Of a DNA stretch of 64,000 bases, positions 34,983-45,303 are shown piece by piece. The position numbers were made by a program, and so were the translations under genes. Within the stretch, counting starts at the first letter, position 1. Every line of letters starts with the position of its first letter. The notes beneath the pieces are model-generated. The model made no database searches. It saw nothing but the letters and a program-made list of their open reading frames with translations, and was not told where the DNA came from. This stretch comes from Gaeumannomyces sp. JS-464 (taxonomy: Eukaryota > Ascomycota > Sordariomycetes > Magnaporthales > Magnaporthaceae): the NCBI GenBank assembly GCA_002197995.1, contig NGZR01000005.1:1178001-1242000 (forward strand), given 5' to 3'.

Positions 34983-36151
34983 ATGCCGTCGGCTACAGAA
35001 GATTCCCCGCCGGTAGATATCGGGCTCTCAACATTGGAGAACCACCGCAAGACCTCGCTCCAAAGCTTTCTGGACCAAGAGGTCAGCGAGCTGTATTTCA
35101 CACTCCGCCCCGTCGGCACTACACGTAAAAGCGGACGGCGCGCGCATCTCTGCCTCTACCTGAAGCGAGCCTTTCCCATCAACGTCGAACCACTTACGGT
35201 CCATTCCAGATACACGCGGGTAAACGATTCCGCGACGCCACGACGTATCAAGTATTCAGGGCTGGCGCCGGCTGGGCCAAACGGCGCTCCGCGTCTTTCC
35301 AAGCGTATCAGCGGCTCGACCTAGCAGGACGCAGAAAAGACGCCGTATCCTTCCGCTTTCCTCTCAAGGAAGCCGGCTTGACCGTCCGGAACATCTGCAC
35401 CACCCTTCGCGGGCTGACTTTGGGCGCTGTCGGCCTCGCACGCGACGGACGAAACCCCCCCTGACCTGCTGTTGTTCCAACCAACTCGATCGGACGGAGA
35501 CCCGCCTGGACTCTGCCGTGGTGAACGCGATTTGATGTGAGTACAGATAGCAAGCGACCAATGCGGCGGAATCCATACTATTAATAGGAGGCGCTCATAA
35601 ACTCTAGGGCCCAATGGATGATACGACTCTACGCCGCGGGATTAGTGGAGTGGCGTTTCGACCTCCACGAGCCTGTAGTGCAGAACCCCCAGCAGTTTTC
35701 TGCAGGGAACACATTCGACGAAATCATTGGCCTTGATTTTAAACCAGGTATATCGCGGGCTAATGATCCCGGAGGCGGGGTTGTTGGATCGCGTGCGACG
35801 AACGCCAGCAAGTTTCCCATCAGGAAGGGACAATTCGACCCTAGGGTGCAGCGTATCACGAGACACGGCAATATCGCTCTGCCATACGCTGAACACGATG
35901 GCGGCGGTCCCGCGCTCTTGCCGATAGAACCAGTCGTGGCTGAGGGCGGCGATGCCGCCAGCCTCCTGGAGCAGGAATACGACGGGGAGGAAGAGCAGGG
36001 CCACGCCGAGGAGGGTGCGCAGGAATACGGCGCTGAGGAAGAGCTGGACGACAATGACTGTCAGGAGACCAGCTATTTTGAGGACGCCTGGATAATGGCG
36101 ATGAAGAGCCGCGGCATGGACTATGGCCCGGACGGCAAGTATGGGTACTAG
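34983..36151 (+). CDS. Hypothetical protein with acidic C-terminal tail
   Basis: I do not recognise the family. Exon 1 is 34983-35536 and exon 2 is 35608-36151, joined by a 71-nt GT-AG intron that keeps frame (RDLM then AQWMIRLYAAGLVEWRFDL). Two single-base corrections (one base lost near 35229, one extra near 35430) give 365 residues. Protein-like segments are TLENHRKTSLQSFLDQEVSEL, FRDATTYQVFRAGAGWAKRR, YQRLDLAGRRKDAVSFRFPL, LTVRNICTTLRGLTL and TPPDLLLFQPTRSDGDPP. The C-terminus turns strongly acidic (EQEYDGEEEQGHAEEGAQ, EEELDDND) and ends MDYGPDGKYGY. It lies 271 bp downstream of the pseudokinase gene on the same strand. The long minus-strand frame at 35642-36232 is its shadow. Confidence 0.55.
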
Positions 36152-36310
36152 GTAGCGGCATGGGCTTGGGTCATACGGTCGAGAGACGGGGTCGGGGGAT
36201 TTGGTACTAGTATATATTAGCATCAGCAACATACCTTGCTTTCCCGCTGATTAGACACGCGCAAATTACAATCGTCGCTCGCAGATAATATTCAAAACTA
36301 AATATAGGCA

Positions 36311-36331
36311 AAAAAAAAAAAAAAAAAAAAA
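36311..36331 (+). repeat. Poly-A tract (21 A)
   Basis: An uninterrupted adenine run between converging genes, followed by further A-rich sequence to 36345. Confidence 0.9.
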
Positions 36332-36379
36332 GGGAAAAAAAAAGGAAGGCAAAAAAGGAGGGCACTCCGCTCCGCGTCC

Positions 36380-36853
36380 TCAGTCGCTCGTCCTGACCAG
36401 CTGCGGGCAGTCCGGCGCGTCGGCGTCAATCTTCTCGACGACGGCGGCGGTGCCGTAGGCGCAGACCTGGGAGAAGCCGCCGAGCTCGCCGGCGTCGAAG
36501 CGGAGGGCGACGACGGCGTTGCCGCCCCTGCTCTGGCACTCGGCGACGACGCGCGAGATGGCGTCGTTGCGGGCCGAGTAGAGCAGGTTCGTGAACCACT
36601 TGAGCTCGCCGCCCACGATGCTCTTGACCACCATGCCCATGCCGGCGGCCCAGTTGCGCGACCGCACCGTGAGCCCGTAGACGGCGCCCAGGACCTTGAC
36701 GACGCGGTAGCCGGGCACGTCGAACATGGTCGTCGTGATGACGCCGTTGGTCTCGGTGAAGCAGTGCAGGTCCTGTAGCTGCGGCGGGATGTCGGCCGGC
36801 TCGCCGGGCTGCTGGTTCTTCTTGTTGATCCTGAGGGCCGTGGAGGACGACAT
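36380..36853 (-). CDS. YbjQ/UPF0145 (DUF74) family protein
   Basis: 157 residues, single exon, frame intact. After a 40-residue head, the conserved core begins TTMFDVPGYRVVKVLGAVYG and continues with TVRSRNWAAGMGMVVKSIVGG, NDAISRVVAECQSRGGNAVV and ALRFDAGELGGFSQVCAYGT. This is the DUF74 pattern of small oligomeric proteins, widespread in bacteria and ascomycetes and sometimes described as putative heavy-metal binding; the true function is not established. The ATG at 36853 precedes the head; no alternative start lies downstream before the core. The right neighbour is a 2.1-kb gap. Confidence 0.9.
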   Translation of the reverse strand: MSSSTALRINKKNQQPGEPADIPPQLQDLHCFTETNGVITTTMFDVPGYRVVKVLGAVYGLTVRSRNWAAGMGMVVKSIVGGELKWFTNLLYSARNDAISRVVAECQSRGGNAVVALRFDAGELGGFSQVCAYGTAAVVEKIDADAPDCPQLVRTSD

Positions 36854-38991
36854 GGCTTCTGGATGTTTTGTGGTTTGGTTGTTGGAGTGTTTTATATGCC
36901 AGCACGAGATGCTACTTCGGTGCAGTAGAAATCCTGAGAGAGTCGTGTGTAAGACTGGAGTGTGCTGGAATGATGATGCATTTCGCAAACCAAGACCTCC
37001 ACGAACGAGCATGGCGTTTCCTTTTTATATTCATTTTTGAACCCGGTTCAGCTCCTGGAATTGATCGTATTCTATTCTGTTAAAGTCGGCTAAGACGGCG
37101 TCGGCACCCAACAGGAGTGGCGATCGCTCATGTATGGCCTGGGGAAGCAAGCACACCCAACCACAGCCCGCGAGGTTGACTAGCCCAAGCAGGCTGGGAC
37201 TGCCGGGTGCGATCGGGTGCGCACGCTAATAGGGCGCAGTTAGTCACGTCAGGCATGATTTGGGGCTGAGGCTTGGCTTGGCGCGTCCACATGGCGCCGT
37301 ATTTCGTTATTCCGCGTTGCTCGGGAATAAGGCTGTCAAGGTCATGATGCTTGGCGGGACGCTAACCTAAAGAACTCTCCCTGTCACGACAGGTGCTTGG
37401 GAAGGCCAAGAAGCAGACGACAGACGACGGCACCAAAGAATGGTCACACCGAAAAGTACCTAGATAGTTAAAAATAAAAAAACGAATGGAATGGAAAGAA
37501 CCGGCAAGAAGAAAAACAGGAGGAGAAACTCGGAATGTCCGTTTTATCGCGGGCCCCTGCAATTGACTTGCGCGGTTGACGTACCCGACGGGCTCGTCCC
37601 AGCTCCGGATTCTCCCTGAACGCATCCAATAATCTTTCCACTTCCAAAAGGGAGATCTAAAAGGCACCCGAACGGGAGGGAGATGGCTTTGGTGACCAAA
37701 AGGCCTATTCCTTGATTGTCTTGTATCTGTCGAGCCCCGAAGGGATCTCCCGATCCAACGAGCGCTTGGTAGGCAACTACCCATTATCGGTGCTAATGAG
37801 AATGTAGATGCATCTGAGATCCCCGCCTCCCGGCAGGTCGGGAATATTCAAATAAACAGGGTCATTTTCGGAAAGCCCGGCATGGGCTTGGATCTTGGCC
37901 AGCGTTTTGGAGCTGGAATTTTGGTAATTATCCGAGCACTACTCCTTTGATGCACCTGCAAACCCGCGCTGCGTGACGCATGTGTTGTGGTACGGCTCCC
38001 AATCGTGTAGTTTAACGAAATGCCCGCGTTGCTCGAAGGAGCCGACTAGGGTTTCGGTGTAGATGTCCCTGCGGGTTGCGGCTTGTGCGAGCCAGGGTCC
38101 CTCAGATCGGGCCGGAGACCCTGCCGGCATGACGATCTGCATGCACAACGCCAGGGCGATTAACGATCGGCGAAACGTGGGAACGGCTGCGATAGTCTGG
38201 TGTCGTGCTGGTTGGGATCCAGCAAACCGCAGCTGCAGGAAACACCGTCTGGCGATGGTTTCTGACCGAAGACGACATGAAAATGGATTAAAAGGGAACA
38301 GTCTTATCATATCACCGAAGTCAGGATGTCCGGTCCTCCGGGCACCGCTTGATCGGCGTATAGAGAAGAAGTGACCTTGTGTGCTGGGGTTCCCGAACCG
38401 CTGCTGCCGCCACAGAACACCCTGAGGCGTTCGTCCCGGTAGCCGTCGTATCCCCGATATCTCCGGAAATCTTGTGGGGAGGAATCTTTTCGCGAGGTTA
38501 TGTGGCCGTTCAGTTGGGAAGTTTGCAGGGTGTGCTCATGCCGCGTCGGGCGGTGATAGCCTCAGTGGCGCGAGATATATGGATCGGCATGGCAACAACT
38601 GCAGGAAAGTCAGTATCTACCAGGCAAGTACGTAAGGTTGAAGCAGCTGTGTGGGCGTAGCTGGTGCTGGGTTTGGTTGTCCCGGCTGGGAAGCAGGAAA
38701 AGGTCCAGCAAAGCGGAACACATCGTAGCAACATGCCACTGAGAAGCTAGACCAAGGGGAGACGCCAATCAAAACAACATCAATCTGTGGATGGCGCAAT
38801 ACAGGTAATGATATGTATTTATAGCCTTTGTACAAAAAAGAAGGAAAAGACCTTGGAAGCAAATCACAGAACGCCGTGTAAATGTTGGAGAATAGAAGAC
38901 AAAAAAGAAGAAAAAAAAAACACTGAAAAAAGCCACAGCCCGATAACGCCGCATGCCCCCATCACGCCCGTTCCAACAAGCCCGCCCGTGA
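36854..38991. other. Intergenic, no supported gene
   Basis: Includes the promoter of the YbjQ-family gene. A minus-strand frame at 37939-38310 has a hydrophobic stretch (SLIALALCMQIVMPAGSPA) that might be a signal peptide, but it lacks a good start context or family match. The right end is the 3' flank of the dipeptidyl aminopeptidase gene. Confidence 0.4.
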
Positions 38992-41889
38992 TCACTTCCT
39001 TTCCTTCTCTTCGAGGGGAATAGGAAGCTTTTCGATGGGCTTTGCGTTGTTGATCTTGAGCCATTCGCCGTTGAAGGCGTTGACCAGCCAGTTCTCGAGT
39101 TCTGGAGAAGCACTGTTAGCAAAAAAGTGTCACAGCCAACAAGAGACAACCCTGGAAAACAGGGGCCAGGAAGAAAAAAAAACTTACTGTCAAAGACGAT
39201 CTTGTTGGCGTTGTGGAAGTAGATGCCGTGATCGCTGTCCGGGAACATGTGCAGGTCGTAGTTCTCGATGCCGGCCAGGTCGAGCTCGTCGAGCAGCGTG
39301 AGCGAGTTCTGCATGTGCACGTTGTCGTCGGCGACGCCGTGCATGATGAGGAAGCGCACGTTGGCCGCCAGCGCGCTCGTGTTCGTGACGGCGCTCGACT
39401 CGTAGCCGGCCGGGTTGAGCTGGGGCGTCAGCATGTAGCGCTCCGTGTAGATGGAGTCGTAGAAGCGCCAGTCGGTCACGGGCGCGACGGCCATGCCGTA
39501 GCTGAAGGTGCGCCCGGCGTCCTGCTCGAGCGTCTTGAGCGCCATGAAGCCGCCGTACGACCAGCCCCAGATGGCGATGCGGGACGCGTCCACGTACTTG
39601 AGCGACGCCCAGTGCTTGGCCGCCGCGATCTGGTCGTGCGCCTCGATCCGGCCCAGGTCCTTGCGCACCACCACGCGGTTCTTGCGCCCGATGTAGCCCG
39701 TGCCCCGCCCGTCGACCGTCACGACCACGTAGCCGAGCGCGGCGCGACGTACGACTGGAAGTCGACCGTGAACTTTTTGCTGACCGACTGCGAGCCGGGC
39801 CCGCTGTACTGCTGGAACAGTACCGGGTACTTCTTCTTGTCGCTAAAGTGCGGCGGCCGACGCTCGACGTAGTTGAGCTCGACGCCGTCGACGTTCAGGG
39901 TGCCGTACCTGAGGATGGGCAGCTCGTGCTTGCGCGCCGACTCGGCCAGCCCGGCGTTGTCCTCGACCACGGCCTTGTACTTTGCCGGATTGCTGGGCGT
40001 GTTGACCACCTTTTGCCACGGCACCTTGGGCCCCTGGTACGTGAGCAGCGCGTAGCCGGCCAGGGCGGAGAAGCTGGCGTCGTAGTAGCCCTCGGCCGAC
40101 GTGTCGGTGAAGGCCTTCATGCCCTTGCCGTCGAGCCCGACGCTGTAGACGTGGCGCTGCGTGCTGCCTTCCTTGGTCGCGACGAAGTATACTAGGTTGT
40201 TGGCCAGGTCGACGGCCGACGGCGCGTCCACGACCTCCCAGCCGGGCCCAGACGTCAGCATCACGGGCTCGCTGCTCTCGGGCGGCGAGAAGTAGGCCAG
40301 GTGGTCGCCGTCGTTGTGGATGACCGTGTCGACGTAGCCGTCCTTGGCGCGGCCCTTGGCCGGGTCCGCGGGGATGTAGCGCGTCTTGTGGGAGATCTCG
40401 AACCAGCCGCCGTCCGCCTTGCCGACGTCGACGGTCCGCACCGTCCTTCCGGTGCGCTTCTCGACGTCGACGAGCACGACACGCATCACGTCGCTGACCC
40501 GGTTCGTCTCCTTGATTAGGACCCGGTCGCCCGCCCACACGACGGCCGTGACGAGACGGTCGTCGTCGGCGAAGCCGCCCGTGATGTCGACCGAGAAGAC
40601 GTCGCCGCGCTGCATGTCGTAGAACTGCAGGTCGACGACGGGGTTGTGCGACCCGGGGCGCGGGTACTTGATCTGGCGGACCTCGGGGTACGTCTCCTCG
40701 CCGGGCGCCGGCTTGGTCCGGCTAGGCCGCGACATGAAGTATTGCACGGGGAACTCGGGCACGCCCGTCTCGTTTGTGCGTAGGAAAGCCACGTACTTGC
40801 CGTCCTCGGACAGCCACGTGGCGCTGGCCCCCGCGAGCACCTCCTCCTCGTAGACCCAGTCTGGCACGCCGTAGAAGAGCTCCGGGCCGCCGTCGGTCGT
40901 GATGGGCTTGGCCTTGCGGTCCGTCAGCTTGCGGACGTACAGGTTGTTGTCGCGCGTGAAGACGACGGCGTCGCTGGTCGGGCTCCACTCCGCGTTCTGG
41001 ACCACGGCGTCGGGTTCCTCGGGGATCAGCGGCTCGGCCGTCTGCGAGGCCACGTCGAGGATCCAGTACTTAGCCGTGAACGAGTGCCGCCAGTTGTTCT
41101 CGGCCTCGGTGTAGATCAACAGCTTCTTGAGATCACGGCTGGCCTTGACCCCGGAGGGCCAGTAGATGGTGCCGCGGTACTCGAACGTCTTGGACTTCAT
41201 GAGCGTTCGCGTGCTGGCCACGTCGACGGCGGCAGCGGCCCCCGCCGCGGTGTTGCTGTTGGGCATCTGAGCGCGCACGTCCTCGACCACGACGTAGTCC
41301 TTGCCCGAGGCGCCCGTCTCGATCATCAAGCCGTCCTGGCCGTCGGGGCCCTCGATCCACGAGATCTCGTGCGAGCTGGCTTGCCAGAAGCCGGAGCGGA
41401 CCTGGTCCATTGTGATGCTGCGGCCGCTGCCCCTCGACGGGGTCGTGGCCTGGGGGTCGTGCTCGGTCTGGGACGGGTGCTTGTACGACTTGGACACGAC
41501 GTAGCCGATCAGGCCACCAATCCAGGCGGCGACCAGCATGCCACCCACGATCAGCAGCACTCGCCGGAAGCCCCTGTCCATGTTGGCGTTCCTAACGCTG
41601 GCCACGGCGCCAGATATGGGCGCGGCGGCGCCGGCGAGGAAGGGCCTGTCTCGAGGTCATCGGCGTTCGCGTTGAGCGGGTCTTCGTCGTCGAAGTCGGA
41701 GACGCGGTCGCGGTAGCCGACACCGCCTGCCTGGCGCCCGCCTCCGCCGCTTGTGTTCTTCTCCTTCTCTAGCCGGTCGCTTATGTGCTCGAAGACCAGG
41801 CTGGTCGTAGAATCGGTGGATTCGGAGTCGCGCGACATGCTCGACTTGCCCTCGGAGGACTCGCCCCTCGAGCGTTTGTCGCCCGCCAT
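38992..41889 (-). CDS. dapB: Dipeptidyl aminopeptidase type IV/B (Dap2-like), vacuolar membrane
   Basis: Serine peptidase of family S9B removing N-terminal X-Pro/X-Ala dipeptides; the fungal DapB form is a type II vacuolar membrane protein. Exons are 41889-39188 and 39101-38992 (86-nt intron), 937 residues after two corrections. In order: Ser-rich cytosolic head ([18 protein letters not shown]), a membrane segment [21 protein letters not shown] near residue 105-125, a beta-propeller, and an alpha/beta hydrolase domain. The nucleophile is in GWSYGG (39548-39565), the Asp in HGVADDNVH and the His in DSDHGIYF. Single bases are missing near 41645 (before the membrane segment) and near 39743 (between SYVA and [13 protein letters not shown]). 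The total length is exactly divisible by three after correction. I chose MAGDKRSRG; an in-frame Met seven codons upstream (41910) is possible. Confidence 0.95.
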
Positions 41890-42964
41890 GGCGGCGTGAT
41901 GTGGCGTCAATGGGTTAACGCACCCGTCTGACGCTGTCTCGACGGGTAGGCTACGGGCCCTTTCGATTTATTCGGTGTTGAAGTGGGCTCTTTTGATGCG
42001 GGGAGACGGACGGATCTGGGGAGGCAGGGAGGACGGCAAGAATCAGACAGTCGTGGCAGGCAAGAGATGAAACAACATGCTGTAAAACCGGCAGAGATGA
42101 AGCGGAAGGGGATAAATCGACGGAGCCTAGTTGCAGGCTGCTCGTCGCTGATGTTGGTTGTGAATTGATGCCTCCCCGAGCGAATATCAAGCCGAGTCGA
42201 GACGAAGGGGAATCGTGGTCACTCTAAACCCCTGCCCGCTGAAAACCGAAAAAAGGGCGAGCGTTTCCTGTCAAAAGACCCAGCTTCGGAGACCTGGCAC
42301 GGATGTAATGGACGAGGCTGCTGCCAATCAACGGGTGAGCACAGCCGCGAATCGTGCAGTGGGTCAGAGTCTCAAGCTAGCCTGCGCGGTCTGAGAGCGT
42401 GCGTCTGGGGAGGGACCCCTGGCCGCAGGTACTTTTTTTTAGATCTCAATGATGATGTTTTGCCTGGAGCGGAAGCCAAGCTTTGTTTTGGCGAAGCGAG
42501 ACCCGCCGTTGAGGAACTGGAATTGGGATCATTCAGTCATTGCCTAATAACTTATGTATCTCTGGGGTTAATTGAATTTGTTGATGCCAGGTCAATCGTA
42601 AGTGAGATGTAATTATCTGGATATCTCATGTATCTTCCTCGTAGCTTTGTGCAGCTCCTCCGTCGGCTAGGTATCTTTCTGAAGAGCTGCTCAGTTTTTT
42701 TTTTTGTGTAAATATCAATATCTTCGCGGGAGCCATTAAGCTCCATTATGATCCGTGCCTCTAAAATCTCTCTTTAGATCTATCAACAAGCAGCCTGTCA
42801 AATCGGCCGCATACGTACCTGGCAATTAGCTTGAAATCGTTTGAATCCTTTAATCCAGGTCACGAAGACAACCAACCGTGAGGTATCCCTTTTCCCAATC
42901 CGAACGCCGATAGCAATGCATTGCACTTCTTCATCACACCCGAGTGAGCAGTTCTCAGTGTCCC
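41890..42964. other. Intergenic: DapB promoter and CwfJ 3' flank
   Basis: No credible open frame. The half next to 42600 is AT-richer, with a T-run at 42691-42702. Confidence 0.5.
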
Positions 42965-44727
42965 CTAGTTCGCAGCGAAGTCCCAGTCTTTAAACGCCTT
43001 TCGGAACTTCTCTGTATCGTTCGTCTCTTCCTCTTGCGTCTGAATGCAGTCCTGCCACTTGAGCCGGTCCTCCAGGCCCAGCAGCTTGGCCATGACCCTG
43101 CGCCCGAACTGGAGGTCGAACCGGACACTCTCGTCGAACCGCATCAGGAGCATCTTGCTGACGACCCGGCCGCCCGTCGAATCCTCGTCACCATCTCCGT
43201 CATCCTCGGCGTACAGCCAGACGCGGAAGAAGTCACCTTCGGCCTCGTCGCCGATGCCAAAGTCACGCGCCTCCAGCTTGGGCAGCTTCAGGTTCTCGGC
43301 CTCGACCGCGAACGCCGCTTCGACCAGGCTCGGGCCGCCGGCCGTGTTGCCTCCGGCGGGCGACCGCACCATATCGGCGGGCACGGGCATGAGCTGCCAG
43401 TGCGCGTGGATGCCGCGCTTCCGGTTGATCTCCCAAGCCACGGAGCCGAGCCTGCGGCCGCTGCGGGATGCAAACATAGCCTGCAGCGCCTCGCGGAAGC
43501 GCGTCATCTCCTTGAACGCGCCCGCCGCCTCGTCCCGGCCCATGCCCGCCGCCGTCAGCGTCGGCGCGTGGGGAAGCGGCACCATGATCATGTGGCCCGG
43601 GAAGTTGAGCCCTTGGTCCGCAAAGGTCTGCGCTGACGGGAGCGGACCCTTGGCTGTCGCCACGTAGGACTCCTCCCCGATCGTGCAGACCATGTGCGTG
43701 GGCAGCGACGGGTTCGACAGGCAGAAGAAGCACTGGTCCGGCCCGGGAGGTGGTGGCCTGTCCCCGCGTCGCCTCTTATTGCGCCGGTCGTCATCGTTGG
43801 TGTATGAGAAGCGCGAGTAGCCAGCGTCCATGTCGTCCGCCCGCCTCTTCGGTGCATTGGCCCTGTTGTAGAAGGGAGACACAGTTGTGCCATCGGGGAG
43901 CACGGTGACAGCGTCCTTCTGCAGCGTAAAGGCGTACATGGCCTTGGCCTTGGCCGAGTTGCCATAGCTGGCCAGCGATATGAACCGCGTGATATCGAAG
44001 CTGGTCTCGCCTTCGCCCTTGGGTGGGTGGAAGAAAGGCTCCCGCTCATAGAAGGAGGTCTCCAAGCCCATGGCGAAGTGATATTTTGGCCGCAGGGCGG
44101 CGCACAGCTCAGCGATCTCGGTGCTGCTGGTCTTGACTATGACCTGGTCAGCAGCTCCCGACACCTTGGAGCCTTTCCAGACTGGCGACGGCCAGAGCGC
44201 AGTCAACAGGATGTCGGTCGAGTTTGCGCCGCGCAGAGCCTTTGCATCATCGGACGTGTGGAATGGCAGGTGCTGCTCTTTTGACTGGCCACCGACTATG
44301 GTCTTGTCCAGCAGTCCCCCGAGCGTGGCGATGCGGATGCCATCAGACGTCTTGGTCACGCTCCGCTTGCCCAGGAAGTTGAGGTTCTCGCATATCTCCT
44401 CCTCGGCCACGATCTTCTCGACGATGCGCGGGGGAGCGAGGTCGAGCCGACTGTGAAGTAGGTTGAGAGGGGGACCTTGATCGTGCCGTTGAGAAGTCCT
44501 GCGACCTCGTCGTCGTCGGTCTCGCCGAAAAGGTTGCCGGCGACGATGGCAAGCGCGAAGTTGTTCTTGGAATGGAGCGTGGCAAGTTTGGCGAATGCTG
44601 ACTTGATCTGCCCATTGAGGTTGCCAAGGACAATTCTGAGAGACAGGAAGTCAGTTAGATTCTGGCGACCTAGTTGCTATGCATCTGTGATGCCGGCATG
44701 AAGGCGCACTTACATCTTCGCTGCCAT
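42965..44727 (-). CDS. drn1: CwfJ-family protein, Drn1/CWF19L1-like
   Basis: The family is tied to spliceosome intron-lariat turnover; yeast Drn1 stimulates the debranching enzyme Dbr1. Exon 1 is only 14 nt (44714-44727, MAAK plus two bases). After a 78-nt intron, exon 2 runs 44635-42965, giving 561 residues. The N-terminal part is metallophosphoesterase-like (IVLGNLNGQIKS, FALAIVAGNLFG, FTVGSTSLPPRI), as in Dbr1 but lacking a full metal-binding set. The CwfJ C-terminal-1 domain has CFFCLSNPSLPTHM with a zinc-type CxxC, then PGHMIMVPLPHAPT and the HIT-like IHAHWQLMPVP. The C-terminal-2 domain follows (FDLQFGRRVMAKLLGLEDRLKWQDC). One base is missing from the G-run at 44430-44434. The gene is divergent from UTP20. 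Confidence 0.93.
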
Positions 44728-45303
44728 CTGGAGCGTCCAGACCTGAGGTCTAGAAGAGATGGACGTGAATGGACAGCATGCGCTTATAAATCAGGCGCAG
44801 TCGAATGCGCAGTATCGCCAAGGCCCGGGGGATATTCAATCTGCCCGCGAGCTGTTGTCGAGAGCAGAGAGCGCGTGTTTGGGAGGACGGCTGTGTTGTA
44901 AATGAAGGATCGCGGAGGAAGCTGTGATAGCTTCGTTCGGAAATACCTGAAGCGCGACAGACTCCGCGATGGCACCAGTCGGCAAGCACAAATAGTCCCA
45001 CTATTTTATGCAGCCCGGCCCACAACAGCTCTGCGCTTGTAATCCTATTGGGTTAAAAGTTAGCCGTCTGCAAGGGTAGCCCCGCAATGTTTCCAGGCAG
45101 GCAGTTTTATCGATAAGATTTTTTTTTCTGGCGGAGGCCGTCCCGTCGGCGGGCCGCAGTGAAGGAAATTCTCATCAGCCAAAAAGTCGCCTACTGTCGC
45201 AAAGCGCCCGCCCAAACGTACAGGCTTCTTATAAGTCCGCCAGGTCAATGGCCTTGAGGTCAAGGACAGCACCTAGAACACACGCAAACAGTCCTCCCTC
45301 AAG
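44728..45303. promoter_or_regulatory. Bidirectional promoter between CwfJ/Drn1 and UTP20 genes
   Basis: 576 bp separating two divergent RNA-biology genes; both leaders must start here. A T-run lies at 45119-45127. I looked for the yeast PAC and RRPE ribosome-biogenesis motifs and saw no clear match. Confidence 0.45.

Noticed and set aside
35642..36232. Minus-strand 196-codon frame with hydrophobic stretch (possible membrane protein)
   Set aside because: It lies antisense to the spliced acidic-tailed gene; its Leu/Val-rich stretch is the complement of Glu-rich codons.
42944..43636. Plus-strand 230-codon frame
   Set aside because: It is antisense to the CwfJ/Drn1 coding exon, whose conserved motifs are unambiguous.
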